A DNA stretch of 64,000 nucleotides from Acidobacteriota bacterium (GCA_016196065.1 JACPYL010000025.1:310001-374000), one strand, 5' to 3'; counted from the stretch's first letter, positions 16,849-24,888 are shown. Notes: generated by a model not told the origin, from the sequence alone. Made by a program: numbers and translations.

Positions 16849-16947
16849 GGTCGGGGTACATGCGGACACGGCAGCGGGGGACTTGAACCCCCAGGCATTC
16901 CGAAGAATGCCCACTACCAGAAGTATCCGTGACCTTCGCCACCGACC
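16849..16947 (-). ncRNA. Second Y-RNA-like gene with a T-arm/acceptor module
   Basis: Ends pair as GGTCGG/CCGACC. Inside, CGGATAC pairs with GTGTCCG (7 bp, one G-U), then GGTAGT pairs with GCTGCC (6 bp, two G-U), and the T-like arm GGGGG-TTCAAGT-CCCCC runs straight into that last strand as in a tRNA acceptor/T stack. A second hairpin GGCATTC-TTCG-GAATGCC occupies the place of the other tRNA arms. There is no anticodon arm. The 5' module (TGGCGAAGG...GGATACTTC) and the 3' module (TGTACCCC) are shared with the flanking RNA genes. Confidence 0.6.
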
Positions 16948-17037
16948 CTGTGAAATCCCTCACACCCTGTGCGCGGGAACTGCCACAACAGGGCGTTTTA
17001 GGCGAAAAATGGCCTTACGGCGCCTGTTGATCCAAGA

Positions 17038-17105
17038 GCTGGGGGAACATTCGGCGGCGGTATGCGATTGACTAGTCGAAGGAACCGCGGCCTGCGCCAC
17101 CCAGC
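17038..17105 (-). ncRNA. Third, shorter Y-RNA-like gene
   Basis: Ends pair as GCTGGG/CCCAGC. The 5' module reads TGGCGCAGG...GGTTCCTTC and the 3' module TGTTCCCC, aligning without gaps to the other two RNAs. A central GCGGT/ACCGC stem caps a loop containing GACTAGTC. No tRNA-like arms are visible, so it may be a minimal binding RNA or a decayed copy. Downstream (17028-16987) is another strong hairpin beginning AACAGGCG, which could be part of a longer transcript. Confidence 0.45.
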
Positions 17106-17757
17106 AAAGTTTTGGTTGAGTCTGTGTTTAGGAGTGTTGCTGACTTACTAACTTACGTAGTCAAACGACGCCCTAAGGCACAGTCGAACCGATGTAGCTC
17201 GATCCGGCATTTGCAGCACGTTATGGGTTGTGCGTTCAATGACCATTGGGCGTCCTTTCTGAGAAGATGCTCTAAGATGCCATGGTTTGATTTCTAACGT
17301 CAAGAAGAAAAGCAGTTTCTCTGTCAAAATTCTGCAAATACACGGGACCATTTACGAATTCTGTCGAGAGGCTGCGGGGAAAATCGTTCTTGTGATTTTG
17401 ATTTTGGGTGGCGCAGCGGTTCACCGCTGCGGTATGAACATTGCCTTGATCAGGGGCTTCATCTGCATTTCCGGGACCCGCACCGTCGAGGAGCAGACTA
17501 TTGCTTGCCCTCAGCGGCTAAAGCCGGAGTGAAACACCAGCGCAGTGATCGCAGCGGTAAACCGCTGCGCCATCCAAAGCCACCCAAAGCCTCCAAAGCC
17601 CCAAAGCCCCAAAGCCCGCCAAACCCAGAGTCTCTCAACAAGACCGCACAGTTGCGGAATTATTTAGAAGCGGCGCCGCGACTCCGCTGCCTTTGTGCTT
17701 TCCGCCCGACATCTGCTAGTGTTTTCTGCGACTTCCCCGATATCCAAGGAGACTCCG
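17106..17757. other. Long intergenic region upstream of the ncRNA cluster
   Basis: No convincing gene. It must hold the promoter of the leftward RNA-repair island, but I cannot pick a confident -35/-10 pair or a sigma-54 site. The right half has two copies of a GCAGCGG-NNNN-CCGCTGC hairpin (17413-17430 and 17551-17568) and, at about 17570-17625, a low-complexity run of CCAAAGC/CCCAAAG units. Confidence 0.6.
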
Positions 17758-19185
17758 TTGACCCGGCTCAAACTGCTTTCGATTTTCGCGTGCCTGTTTT
17801 TCTTCGCCATGTCGTCCTTCGCGCAAATGAATGATGCTGCCACCCGCCAGCTAGCCCATGACATCTTCAAGCAGCTGATCGAGATCAACACCACCGACTC
17901 GGTTGGCAGTGTGACTGCCGCGTCGGAAGCGATGGCGCAACGATTCCGCGATGCGGGATTCCCCGACAGCGATATCCAGGTTGTTGGTCCGAACGATCGC
18001 AAGAAGAATGTCGTGGTGCGCCTGCACGGATCGGGCAAGCACAAGCCCGTCCTGCTGATCGGCCATCTCGATGTCGTGGAAGCGAAGCGCGAAGATTGGA
18101 CTACGAATCCTTTCGAGTTTATCGAAAAAGACGGCTACTTCTACGGACGCGGCACCACGGACATGAAAGACGGGGACGCCATCATGTCCGCTACGCTGAT
18201 CCGCATGAAGAAGGAAGGCTACGTGCCCAGCCGCGACATCATCCTGGCGATGACGGCCGACGAAGAAGGCGGAACGTCGAACGGAGTCGACTGGCTGCTC
18301 AAGAATCATCGTGAACTGATCGATGCAGAGTTTGTCCTCAACCATGACGGCGGTGGCGTGCTCGTCGATCATGGCAAAGCCGGTTTCATGGATGTGAACG
18401 CGACCGAAAAACTGTACGGCGATTTTGTACTGACCGCGACCAATCCCGGAGGCCACAGTTCCCTGCCGAAACCGGAAAACGCGATTTACCAGTTAGCCAC
18501 GGCGCTCACGAAGATCGCGCAGTACCAGTTTCCGTTCGAGCTGAACAACATCACGCGCGCGTATTACGAGCAGATGGCAAGCGTTTCCACTGGAGAGCGT
18601 TCCGCCGATATCAAGGCTGCTCTGAAAAACCCGCCCGACATGGCGGCCGTGGCGCGCCTTTCGAAAGATGCGATGGACAACTCCCTCATGCACACGACCT
18701 GCGTCGCTACACGACTGAACGGAGGTCACGCCAACAACGCCCTGCCTCAGACCGCGACGGCCAACGTGAATTGCCGCATCCTGCCCGGACACTCCCTCGA
18801 AGAAACGCGACAGGCACTTGAAAAAGCGGCGAACGATCCGAAAGTGAAAGTGCAGTTCCGCGAGAACAGCAATCAACTCATGGATCACGGTTCTGACCGC
18901 CACAGCTACGTGCCACCCCCGCCGCGCAAAGAGGTTTTCGATCCGCTCCAGAAAGTTGTCGCCGAAATGTGGCCGGGGATTCCCGTTGTCCCCAGCATGA
19001 GCACGGGAGCATCGGATGGCATTTACACGAACGCCGCCGGCATCCCCACGTACTGCGTGTCCGGAGTGGCCTACGACCGGAATGACATCCGCGCTCACGG
19101 CAAGGATGAGCGCGAACCGATCGAAGGCTTCTACGGCGGCGTGGATTTTTATTACCGGTTTTTGAAGGGCGTGACAGCGGAGTAA
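17758..19185 (+). CDS. Exported M20-family metallopeptidase, TTG start
   Basis: A 475-residue peptidase of the M20/M25/M40 (ArgE/DapE/carboxypeptidase G2) family with a signal peptide (LKLLSIFACLFFFAMSSFAQ). Metal ligands are recognisable: LIGHLDVV (His and catalytic Asp), GRGTTDMKDG (bridging Asp), TADEEGG (base Glu and ligand), and a C-terminal RAHGKDERE block with the last His. The dimerisation domain begins at FVLTATNPGGHSSLP. Start is the TTG at the beginning of the signal peptide, 6 nt after AAGGAG; no ATG fits. Likely a periplasmic dipeptidase or aminoacylase; substrate unknown. The next gene follows 43 bp later. Confidence 0.9.
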   Translation: MTRLKLLSIFACLFFFAMSSFAQMNDAATRQLAHDIFKQLIEINTTDSVGSVTAASEAMAQRFRDAGFPDSDIQVVGPNDRKKNVVVRLHGSGKHKPVLLIGHLDVVEAKREDWTTNPFEFIEKDGYFYGRGTTDMKDGDAIMSATLIRMKKEGYVPSRDIILAMTADEEGGTSNGVDWLLKNHRELIDAEFVLNHDGGGVLVDHGKAGFMDVNATEKLYGDFVLTATNPGGHSSLPKPENAIYQLATALTKIAQYQFPFELNNITRAYYEQMASVSTGERSADIKAALKNPPDMAAVARLSKDAMDNSLMHTTCVATRLNGGHANNALPQTATANVNCRILPGHSLEETRQALEKAANDPKVKVQFRENSNQLMDHGSDRHSYVPPPPRKEVFDPLQKVVAEMWPGIPVVPSMSTGASDGIYTNAAGIPTYCVSGVAYDRNDIRAHGKDEREPIEGFYGGVDFYYRFLKGVTAE

Positions 19186-19228
19186 GTGTCAGCAATCGAC
19201 TGGGGATCCTTCAGAAAGGAGAAAAGCC

Positions 19229-20005
19229 ATGAGATGGATGGTTTTCGCGTTATCGCTTTGCTTGGGTGCCTCCACGCTGATGCCAGCTCAGGATCATGGC
19301 GCTACCGGAGTTCGCAAAGGCACCCATGCGAGCGAACCCGCCGTTAAAGAAGAACAGGAGATACTGGCAGCGGTTCGGGCGCGTCTGGATGCTTTAGCGA
19401 AGCGAGATTTCGCGGCGTGGGCGAGTTTCGTTTCGGACGACATGATCGCCCCTCTGGGCGGGACGAAGCAAGGCCTGTTGAGGGAACGTGGCTCATGGCC
19501 AGCCGAGGTTAAGTACTTCTACGGCCCGCTGGAGGATGTCAAGGTTAAGGTTTTCGGCGACACGGCCATAGTTGTCTACCATTCCAAACAATTCAACGAG
19601 ATCGGTGGCCAGACCACCTACGAACACAGGTGGCAACTCGAAACACACATGCGGCGGGGCAAGAAATGGATGCTAGTGGCCGTGGGAGATGGAATCATTC
19701 CACCTGAGCCCATACCGGCCAAGGTCGATCCGGCAATCTACGATGCGTATGTGGGACAGTACGAATGGTCTCCGACCTTAATCTCTACTATCACCCGCGA
19801 AGGTGACGAGTTGAGAGAAGAATTCGGCAATATGGGGAAAAGCGAACTGTTGCCCGAGAATGAACGCACGTTCTTTGTGAAGGGCGAGGCTGCGGGAGGA
19901 GATTCCTCCAGAATCACTTTTGTGAAAGACGCCGTCGGACGGGTAACGCACTACCTCTATCACGAATTTGGTGGAACCGACCGGATCGTGAAGAAGATCA
20001 AGTAG
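19229..20005 (+). CDS. Exported SnoaL/NTF2-like (DUF4440) protein
   Basis: A 258-residue protein with a signal peptide (MRWMVFALSLCLGASTLMPAQ). Residues about 40-150 fit the NTF2-like DUF4440 pattern: EEQEILAAVRARLDALAKRDFAAWASFVSDDM, a central TAIVVYHSK strand and YEHRWQLETHMRRGKKWMLVAV. The remaining 100 residues (YDAYVGQYEW, ISTITREGDELREEFG, HEFGGTDRIVKKI) look like the DUF3471-type domain often attached to esterase-like proteins. GAAAGGAG lies upstream of the ATG. Probably secreted binding protein; no enzyme activity can be assigned. Confidence 0.8.
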   Translation: MRWMVFALSLCLGASTLMPAQDHGATGVRKGTHASEPAVKEEQEILAAVRARLDALAKRDFAAWASFVSDDMIAPLGGTKQGLLRERGSWPAEVKYFYGPLEDVKVKVFGDTAIVVYHSKQFNEIGGQTTYEHRWQLETHMRRGKKWMLVAVGDGIIPPEPIPAKVDPAIYDAYVGQYEWSPTLISTITREGDELREEFGNMGKSELLPENERTFFVKGEAAGGDSSRITFVKDAVGRVTHYLYHEFGGTDRIVKKIK

Positions 20006-20038
20006 CCGATCGCGCTCAAGGCGCTCGGTCCTGAACCT

Positions 20039-20344
20039 TCAGATGGTGCTAGAGTCCGGGGCCTGCCCCAGACTCGGTCGAACAAGCCAAACTTCCGTTC
20101 CAATCGGTACATCCTGTTTACTGAACCCCGGCGGTAACGAAATCGGATGCATGCGACTGCGGTCGACCCTAGGGCCACAGATCATCTCAATGCCTCCCAC
20201 GTGCGTATCGAAAACACGACCGTCAGGAGTTCGGAGCTGAATCGGGTCGTTCACGAGCACTCGAAAAACAGGGGAGTCAAAGGCGATTACAAAGCCTCGA
20301 CCTTCGATCTGAAATACGTCCACGATTTTTGCACCAAATGTCAT
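20039..20344 (-). CDS. Small protein with beta-barrel fold, EF-Tu domain-2-like, function unknown
   Basis: A 101-residue protein without signal peptide or Cys motif. The alternating hydrophobic pattern VVDVFQIEGRGFVIAFDSPVF ... VNDPIQLRTPDGRVFDTHVGGIEM ... PIGTEVWLVRP recalls a small translation-factor-like beta barrel, in which a strand pair FQIEGRG is followed by GD.. or ND..L and a final GTEV. AAGG lies 9 nt before the ATG. Isolated between the SnoaL-like gene and a mobile-like repeat. Real gene likely, role unknown. Confidence 0.6.
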   Translation of the reverse strand: MTFGAKIVDVFQIEGRGFVIAFDSPVFRVLVNDPIQLRTPDGRVFDTHVGGIEMICGPRVDRSRMHPISLPPGFSKQDVPIGTEVWLVRPSLGQAPDSSTI

Positions 20345-20401
20345 ATCGTCACGCCTTGTCTAGGCAGACGTGATACCACAACTCCCGCCACAAACCAAAC
20401 A

Positions 20402-20563
20402 GGTAGTGGGTCATTTTGAGTCCGCTCGCAGAAACATAACCACGAAGGCCACGAAGGGTCGCACGAAGTTTCACGAAGGAAATCTTGGCACAAGCCTTCG
20501 TGAAACTTCGTGCGACCCTTCGTGACCTTCGTGGTAAAGGCTCGGACAAATTGAGCCACTACC
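20402..20563. mobile_element. MITE-like element, copy 2 (full length with long hairpin)
   Basis: Ends are GGTAGTGGGTCATTTTG and CAAATTGAGCCACTACC. Flanks are ACCAAACA and ACCAAACT, an 8-bp direct repeat with one mismatch. The interior is a 41-base arm (20439-20479) pairing at 40 of 41 positions with 20495-20535 around a 15-nt loop; the arms are built from repeats of CACGAAGG. No protein is encoded. Confidence 0.65.
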
Positions 20564-20578
20564 ACCAAACTCTCCCTC

Positions 20579-20608
20579 TTGACATTTCGCCATCCCTTCG
20601 CCCATACT
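20579..20608 (+). promoter_or_regulatory. Sigma-70 promoter for lexA, predicts leaderless mRNA
   Basis: TTGACA and CATACT are separated by 18 bp. The expected start of transcription, about 7 nt after the -10 box, coincides with the lexA ATG at 20616, and there is no ribosome site before it. The message would therefore be leaderless or nearly so. Confidence 0.5.
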
Positions 20609-20615
20609 CGCCGAC

Positions 20616-21236
20616 ATGGCGATCACCAAACGTCAACGAGAGCTCTACGACTTTTTGTCGCGCTTTGTGGCGGAGAATGGCTACTCCCCTTCGTACGAAG
20701 AAATAAAAGTGGGCATGGGCCTGAGTTCACTAGCCACCGTGCACAAGCACGTCACCAATCTGGAAAAAAAGGGTCTCCTCACCCGCGACTACAATCGCAG
20801 CCGTTCGATCGACCTGCTGCCGCCTAAAGGCAAGTTGAAGCAATCGATGGCGGTGAACACGGCGATGGTGCTGCCGCTACTGGGACGAATCGCAGCCGGC
20901 CGTCCGATTGAAGCCGTGGCCAGCAATGAAACAATTTCGCTCGCGGATTTCGTCCGCTCCAAAGAAGTGTTCGTGCTCGAGGTTCGAGGAGATTCCATGC
21001 AGGACGAAGCCATCCTCGATGGCGACTACGTCCTCGTGGAGAAATCGAAAACAGCGCACAACGGAGAAATTGTCGTAGCCCTGGTCGAGGGCAGCGATGC
21101 CACATTGAAGCGGTTCTTTCGTGAAGGAGAGAACATCCGCCTGCAGCCTTCCAACGCGGCCATGAAGCCGATTATCGTTTCCGCGGCTGCGGTTGAGGTA
21201 CAAGGGAAAGTGATTGGAGTGTTGCGGAAGTATTGA
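20616..21236 (+). CDS. lexA: LexA SOS repressor
   Basis: A 206-residue repressor and self-cleaving peptidase of the S24 family. The winged-helix DNA-binding domain covers residues 1-66 (TKRQRELYDFLSRFVAENGYSPSYEEI, then LSSLATVHKHVTNLEKKG). The cleavage bond is Ala94-Gly95 in RIAAGRPIEA; the catalytic dyad is Ser127 (GDSMQ) and Lys165 (DATLKRFF). Length is standard. No ribosome site precedes the ATG, and a promoter is placed so close that translation may be leaderless. I could not find a convincing LexA operator by eye, so autoregulation is assumed from the family only. Confidence 0.95.
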   Translation: MAITKRQRELYDFLSRFVAENGYSPSYEEIKVGMGLSSLATVHKHVTNLEKKGLLTRDYNRSRSIDLLPPKGKLKQSMAVNTAMVLPLLGRIAAGRPIEAVASNETISLADFVRSKEVFVLEVRGDSMQDEAILDGDYVLVEKSKTAHNGEIVVALVEGSDATLKRFFREGENIRLQPSNAAMKPIIVSAAAVEVQGKVIGVLRKY

Positions 21237-21353
21237 AGGGCAGTGGCTAGTGATTAGTGATTAGCGATCAGTAACTCTTGCAGAACTCTCATCCCGAACG
21301 AAGTGAGGGATCTGCATCTTGCCGACAACTGCAGACCCCTTCACGGACAGCGT

Positions 21354-21686
21354 TTAGCCAACGTGCTTGTCTAGGGCTTTCTGGATGTCTTCTTTCGAGC
21401 GGTAGCCGACCATCTGTTCGACAACCTGTCCGCCCTTGAATACCAGCAGCGTGGGGATGCCGGTGACTTTGTAGCGCATCGGGGTCGCGCCATTGCTGTC
21501 AACATCCATTTTCCCGACCTTCACCTTGCCCTGATATTCGCCGGCGAGTTCGGCCACGATGGGAGCAATCGCGCGGCAGGGGCCGCACCAGGTCGCCCAG
21601 AAATCCACCAGGACCGGCTGGTCCGACTTCAGTACATCTGCATCAAAATTCGCGTCGGTCACTTCCACGACGGAGTTGCTAGCCAT
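21354..21686 (-). CDS. trxA: Thioredoxin
   Basis: A 110-residue cytoplasmic thioredoxin with the classic WCGPC active site (Cys34, Cys37), the preceding VLVDFWATW strand, cis-proline region GIPTLLVFKGG, and length typical of TrxA. The start is fixed by GGAGGAACA just upstream. It reduces protein disulfides and would supply electrons to MsrA, encoded 1.3 kb away. An open extension upstream lacks a ribosome site and was dropped. Confidence 0.96.
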   Translation of the reverse strand: MASNSVVEVTDANFDADVLKSDQPVLVDFWATWCGPCRAIAPIVAELAGEYQGKVKVGKMDVDSNGATPMRYKVTGIPTLLVFKGGQVVEQMVGYRSKEDIQKALDKHVG

Positions 21687-21884
21687 TGTTCCTCCAAAAG
21701 GTTCTGAGTTGCCGGTGCGCAGTGTCAGCGGCAACCGGTACAGCCGTATCCCGCAGCGAACCGCGGAACCGTATATCGTAACACTGGGCATTAGATGCTC
21801 CGCAAGGACGGAAGTCGCAACCGGCGGCTATACCTGGCCTGCCATGAGGATACACTCCGCCCCATCGTAAAATAGGCTTCCACT

Positions 21885-22631
21885 TTGAGTGCACTGGATC
21901 ATCTTCGGGTCGTACTGGTGGACGTGCGGAATCCGCTGAATATCGGCGCCGCCGCCCGCGCGATGAGCAATTTCGGGGTCCGCCGACTGTGCGTCGTCAA
22001 ACCGTACGACGTGGCCTTTCGCCAGGCGCGCTCGGCAGTGGGCGCGGCAAAGTTGCTAGCCGACGCCGAGGAGTACGCGACCGTCGCGGAAGCGGTCGCC
22101 GACTGTTCCCTGGTCGTGGGGACAACTGCCGTGGGACATCGCGATTTGCACCACACTTTGCACAGACTGGAAGCTGGCGGGCGGCTGATCCGAAAACGTT
22201 TGTCGACCGGCAATGTGGCGTTGCTGTTCGGCTCGGAAAGATACGGCCTCTCCAATCAGGATCTCAGCCATTGTCACTGGCTCATGACCATCCCCACTCG
22301 CGCCGAGCACACTTCCATGAATCTCGGACAAGCGGTGGCGCTGTGCATCTATGAACTGGCGCGCAACGGCAAGGCTCCTCAGACAAAAGAGTTGAAACGG
22401 GCCGCCCGCGCCGAGGAAATCGAACGTTTCACCGTCATGCTGCTGGAGGCGCTACAAACCAGCGGATACATCAAGCCTCGCGAAGCCGATGCCACCGAAA
22501 CAAAAGTGCGACGGTTGATCCGGCGGATGAATCTTGAGAGTCGGGACGCCCAGCTATGGCTCGGTATGCTGCGGCAGATCAAGTGGAAGATTGGAGCTGT
22601 CGAGGAAATCGCAGAGAGGAGATCGAAATGA
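21885..22631 (+). CDS. trmJ: TrmJ-like tRNA 2'-O-methyltransferase (SpoU/TrmH family), TTG start
   Basis: A 248-residue SPOUT methyltransferase. Motif 1 VRNPLNIGAAARAMSNFG, motif 2 NVALLFGSERYGLSNQDL and motif 3 MTIPTRAEHTSMNLGQAVALCIYEL are all present, with the C-terminal helical extension of TrmJ, which methylates position 32 in the anticodon loop of several tRNAs. The start is TTG (TTGAGTGCACTG); no ATG lies before motif 1. Its stop overlaps the next gene's start as ATGA, so the two are coupled. Confidence 0.88.
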   Translation: MSALDHLRVVLVDVRNPLNIGAAARAMSNFGVRRLCVVKPYDVAFRQARSAVGAAKLLADAEEYATVAEAVADCSLVVGTTAVGHRDLHHTLHRLEAGGRLIRKRLSTGNVALLFGSERYGLSNQDLSHCHWLMTIPTRAEHTSMNLGQAVALCIYELARNGKAPQTKELKRAARAEEIERFTVMLLEALQTSGYIKPREADATETKVRRLIRRMNLESRDAQLWLGMLRQIKWKIGAVEEIAERRSK

Positions 22632-23008
22632 AGTTCGCGAAAATCGTGTTCTGGACAGCCAGTGTCTGGGGAGTACTAGTACTCACTCCGCTGTTCTTCA
22701 TCTTCGATTCCATCGGCCGCAATGACCCGCCACCGGTCACGCATCCCGGCTTTTATTACGGCTTCGCCACGGTAGCGCTGGCGTTCCAGTTCGTCTTCAT
22801 GGTCATCGCCACCGACCCCGTGCGTTACCGGCTGATGATGCTGCCTTCAATATTTGAAAAGTTCAGCTACGCGACGACCGTGGTTGTCCTTTACCTGCAA
22901 AAGCGAATGCACGCCGCCGACCTTGTGTTCGTCGGTACAGACTCCTTGCTGGGGCTCCTGTTTATCGTTTCATTCTTGAAGACGAAGAGCGCAGCGCCGT
23001 CCCGCTGA
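22628..23008 (+). CDS. Small four-helix membrane protein
   Basis: A 126-residue protein with four hydrophobic segments: IVFWTASVWGVLVLTPLFFI, FYYGFATVALAFQFVFMVIA, a weaker one around YATTVVVLYL, and DSLLGLLFIVSFL. I know similar proteins only as hypothetical membrane proteins. The ATG overlaps the stop of the methyltransferase gene by 4 nt, giving translational coupling, but a functional link between a tRNA methyltransferase and this membrane protein is not obvious. Confidence 0.75.
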   Translation: MKFAKIVFWTASVWGVLVLTPLFFIFDSIGRNDPPPVTHPGFYYGFATVALAFQFVFMVIATDPVRYRLMMLPSIFEKFSYATTVVVLYLQKRMHAADLVFVGTDSLLGLLFIVSFLKTKSAAPSR

Positions 23009-23025
23009 CATCGATCAACCAGCAC

Positions 23026-23703
23026 TCATTTGCCTGTGTAGAGATCTGGAAACTGCTCCCGCAAATGCGCCACCTTCGGAGCATCGTTGTACACGATGTA
23101 CATGTCATCCGGATGCCGCGTGGCATAGTTCTGGTGATACCCCTCCGCCGCGTAAAACGCTTTGAACGGAACGACCTGGGTCACGATCGGACGGGAATAA
23201 ACTTTGGCCTTTTCCAGTTGAGCGATATACGCCTCGGCAATTCGTTTCTGTTCGTCGTTGCTGTAAAAAATGGATGATCGATACTGCGTACCGTCATCAG
23301 GACCCTGCCGGTTAAGCTGTGTCGGGTCGTGTGCGACCGAGAAGAAAATTCGCAGCAACTGACCGTAAGTAATTTTCGACGGATCGTAGGTGATTTTCAC
23401 GGACTCGGCGTGCCCCGTCTCTCCGGTGCTGACGAGTTCGTATTGCGCGGTCTTCGCTTCGCCGCCGGAGTATCCCGAAGTTGCGCTGATGACGCCCTTC
23501 ACATGTTGAAATACCGCCTGGATTCCCCAGAAACATCCGCCCGACACCACCGCAGTCTGCTCACCCGGGGTCGGAGCAACCGAAGCATCCAAAGCCGGAC
23601 CTGGAATAGACAAACTGGGGCGATTCCCCGCACTGCAAGCCACCAGGCCTGCGAATAGTACCGTTAGGACAATTGCGGACAAGCGCGGCAACCAGTTCGA
23701 CAT
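23026..23703 (-). CDS. msrA: Lipoprotein peptide-methionine (S)-S-oxide reductase MsrA
   Basis: A 225-residue MsrA with a lipoprotein signal (LVAC, Cys23), so it probably acts in the periplasm on oxidised methionine. The catalytic Cys57 lies in SGGCFWG; GYSGG, HAESVKITYDPSKI and YRSSIFY are further family landmarks. No fused MsrB domain is present. Start is supported by GGGAGG 6 nt upstream. Recycling would normally need thioredoxin-like donors in the envelope. Confidence 0.94.
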   Translation of the reverse strand: MSNWLPRLSAIVLTVLFAGLVACSAGNRPSLSIPGPALDASVAPTPGEQTAVVSGGCFWGIQAVFQHVKGVISATSGYSGGEAKTAQYELVSTGETGHAESVKITYDPSKITYGQLLRIFFSVAHDPTQLNRQGPDDGTQYRSSIFYSNDEQKRIAEAYIAQLEKAKVYSRPIVTQVVPFKAFYAAEGYHQNYATRHPDDMYIVYNDAPKVAHLREQFPDLYTGK

Positions 23704-23880
23704 CACAGCCTCCCGATCTTGCATGCGCCACGAAAACGTGGACACAGTGTGATTAGAGTCGGTGGCGATCGGAAAAGTTACAACATCAGGAAATGCAAGA
23801 AAATACGGGGCCTGTTTTTGCTCGGCACCTGCGAAAAGGTGGTGAAGCGGCCCCAGGGGAGCCGCTTCCGTGGTTGAGGA

Positions 23881-24888
23881 CTATTGACCTGATAACTTCC
23901 AGGTATCGCCGAAGATCTGGCCCGAGCCAAAGTCAGTCCCGCCAAAGATCAGGAATTGACTCGTGGCAGAATCCCAGACAGTGCCAAATTGCTCGCGCCC
24001 TGGAGGGCTATTCACGGGCGCAAGCTGATTCCAATTGCCGCCGTCCCAGGACCAGGTTGCCGTCTGATCGACGCCGCCGCTGCCCCCGCCAAAGACAATT
24101 ACCTGCTGCAATTTTCGATCGTATGCTCCGGCGGTAAAGTACAACGTGTCAGGCTGGGCCGACGGAGTTTGCTGAGTCCAGTCCTGGCCATCCCATGTCC
24201 AGGTATTTTGCGTAATCCAGTTGTCGGAGAGGCCGCCGAACACCACGACGTTGTTGTGAACCGGATCGACGACAGCGATTCCTCCGGCGCGGGGATACGG
24301 AGAATTTACGGGATTGAGCAAGATCCAGTCCGACCCCGTCCACTGGTAGGTATCACGAGAGTAGAACTGAGTACGCCGCCCACCAAACAAATCGGCATGT
24401 CCATTGGCCGGATCGGTGAACATCATGGCGTTGGACGCCCCTGGGGGAATGTTCTTGACTCTCGCGTTCTTCCAGCGCAAGGTCGATCCGTCAAACAGCC
24501 ACGTGTCACTGAGGCGACCGAAGCCGGCAGAACCCCCAAAGAGCACAAGGCGGTGGGTCTTCCGGTCGTAGGCCATCGTCGCCCCAAAACGGGCGCTGGG
24601 AGCCACTCGTGTCATGAGGTTGATCCAGACGTTGCCATCGAATCCCCAAGTTTCATTGGAGAGTTCGCCGGTTCCATCCACACCGCCGAACACAATCACC
24701 ATCTTGCTGACAGGATCATAGGCGGTGGCGAAGGATGCGCGCTCCGGAAATGCTCGGGCGGGATCTAATTGCTTCCAGCTCAGCGGCGCGGGATCGGCTG
24801 CAAAAGAAGATGTAGTGAGGGAGAGCGCAAACATCGCCAAAACAGCCGCTGTGCGCAGGGAGAGGTGCTTGCATGGTGATGCTTTCAC
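23881..24888 (-). CDS. Exported Kelch-repeat protein
   Basis: A 335-residue protein with a signal peptide (about residues 9-30, TAAVLAMFALSLTTSSFAA) and six Kelch blades of the form ...YDPVSKMVIVFGGVDGTG...TWGFDG..W..., each about 50 residues. There is no sign of the galactose oxidase copper ligands, so it is a propeller without an evident active site. GTG start, with AAGGAG about 12 nt upstream. Proteins of this kind are abundant and uncharacterised in soil acidobacteria. Confidence 0.8.
   Translation of the reverse strand: MKASPCKHLSLRTAAVLAMFALSLTTSSFAADPAPLSWKQLDPARAFPERASFATAYDPVSKMVIVFGGVDGTGELSNETWGFDGNVWINLMTRVAPSARFGATMAYDRKTHRLVLFGGSAGFGRLSDTWLFDGSTLRWKNARVKNIPPGASNAMMFTDPANGHADLFGGRRTQFYSRDTYQWTGSDWILLNPVNSPYPRAGGIAVVDPVHNNVVVFGGLSDNWITQNTWTWDGQDWTQQTPSAQPDTLYFTAGAYDRKLQQVIVFGGGSGGVDQTATWSWDGGNWNQLAPVNSPPGREQFGTVWDSATSQFLIFGGTDFGSGQIFGDTWKLSGQ

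Noticed and set aside
16849-16947. tRNA-Sec, suggested by the nearby selenoprotein and the extra hairpin
   Set aside because: No TCA anticodon, no anticodon arm and the wrong acceptor/T-arm lengths.
17570-17640. Short Pro/Lys-rich protein from CCAAAGC repeats
   Set aside because: Open only because of the tandem low-complexity sequence; no ribosome site or conservation.
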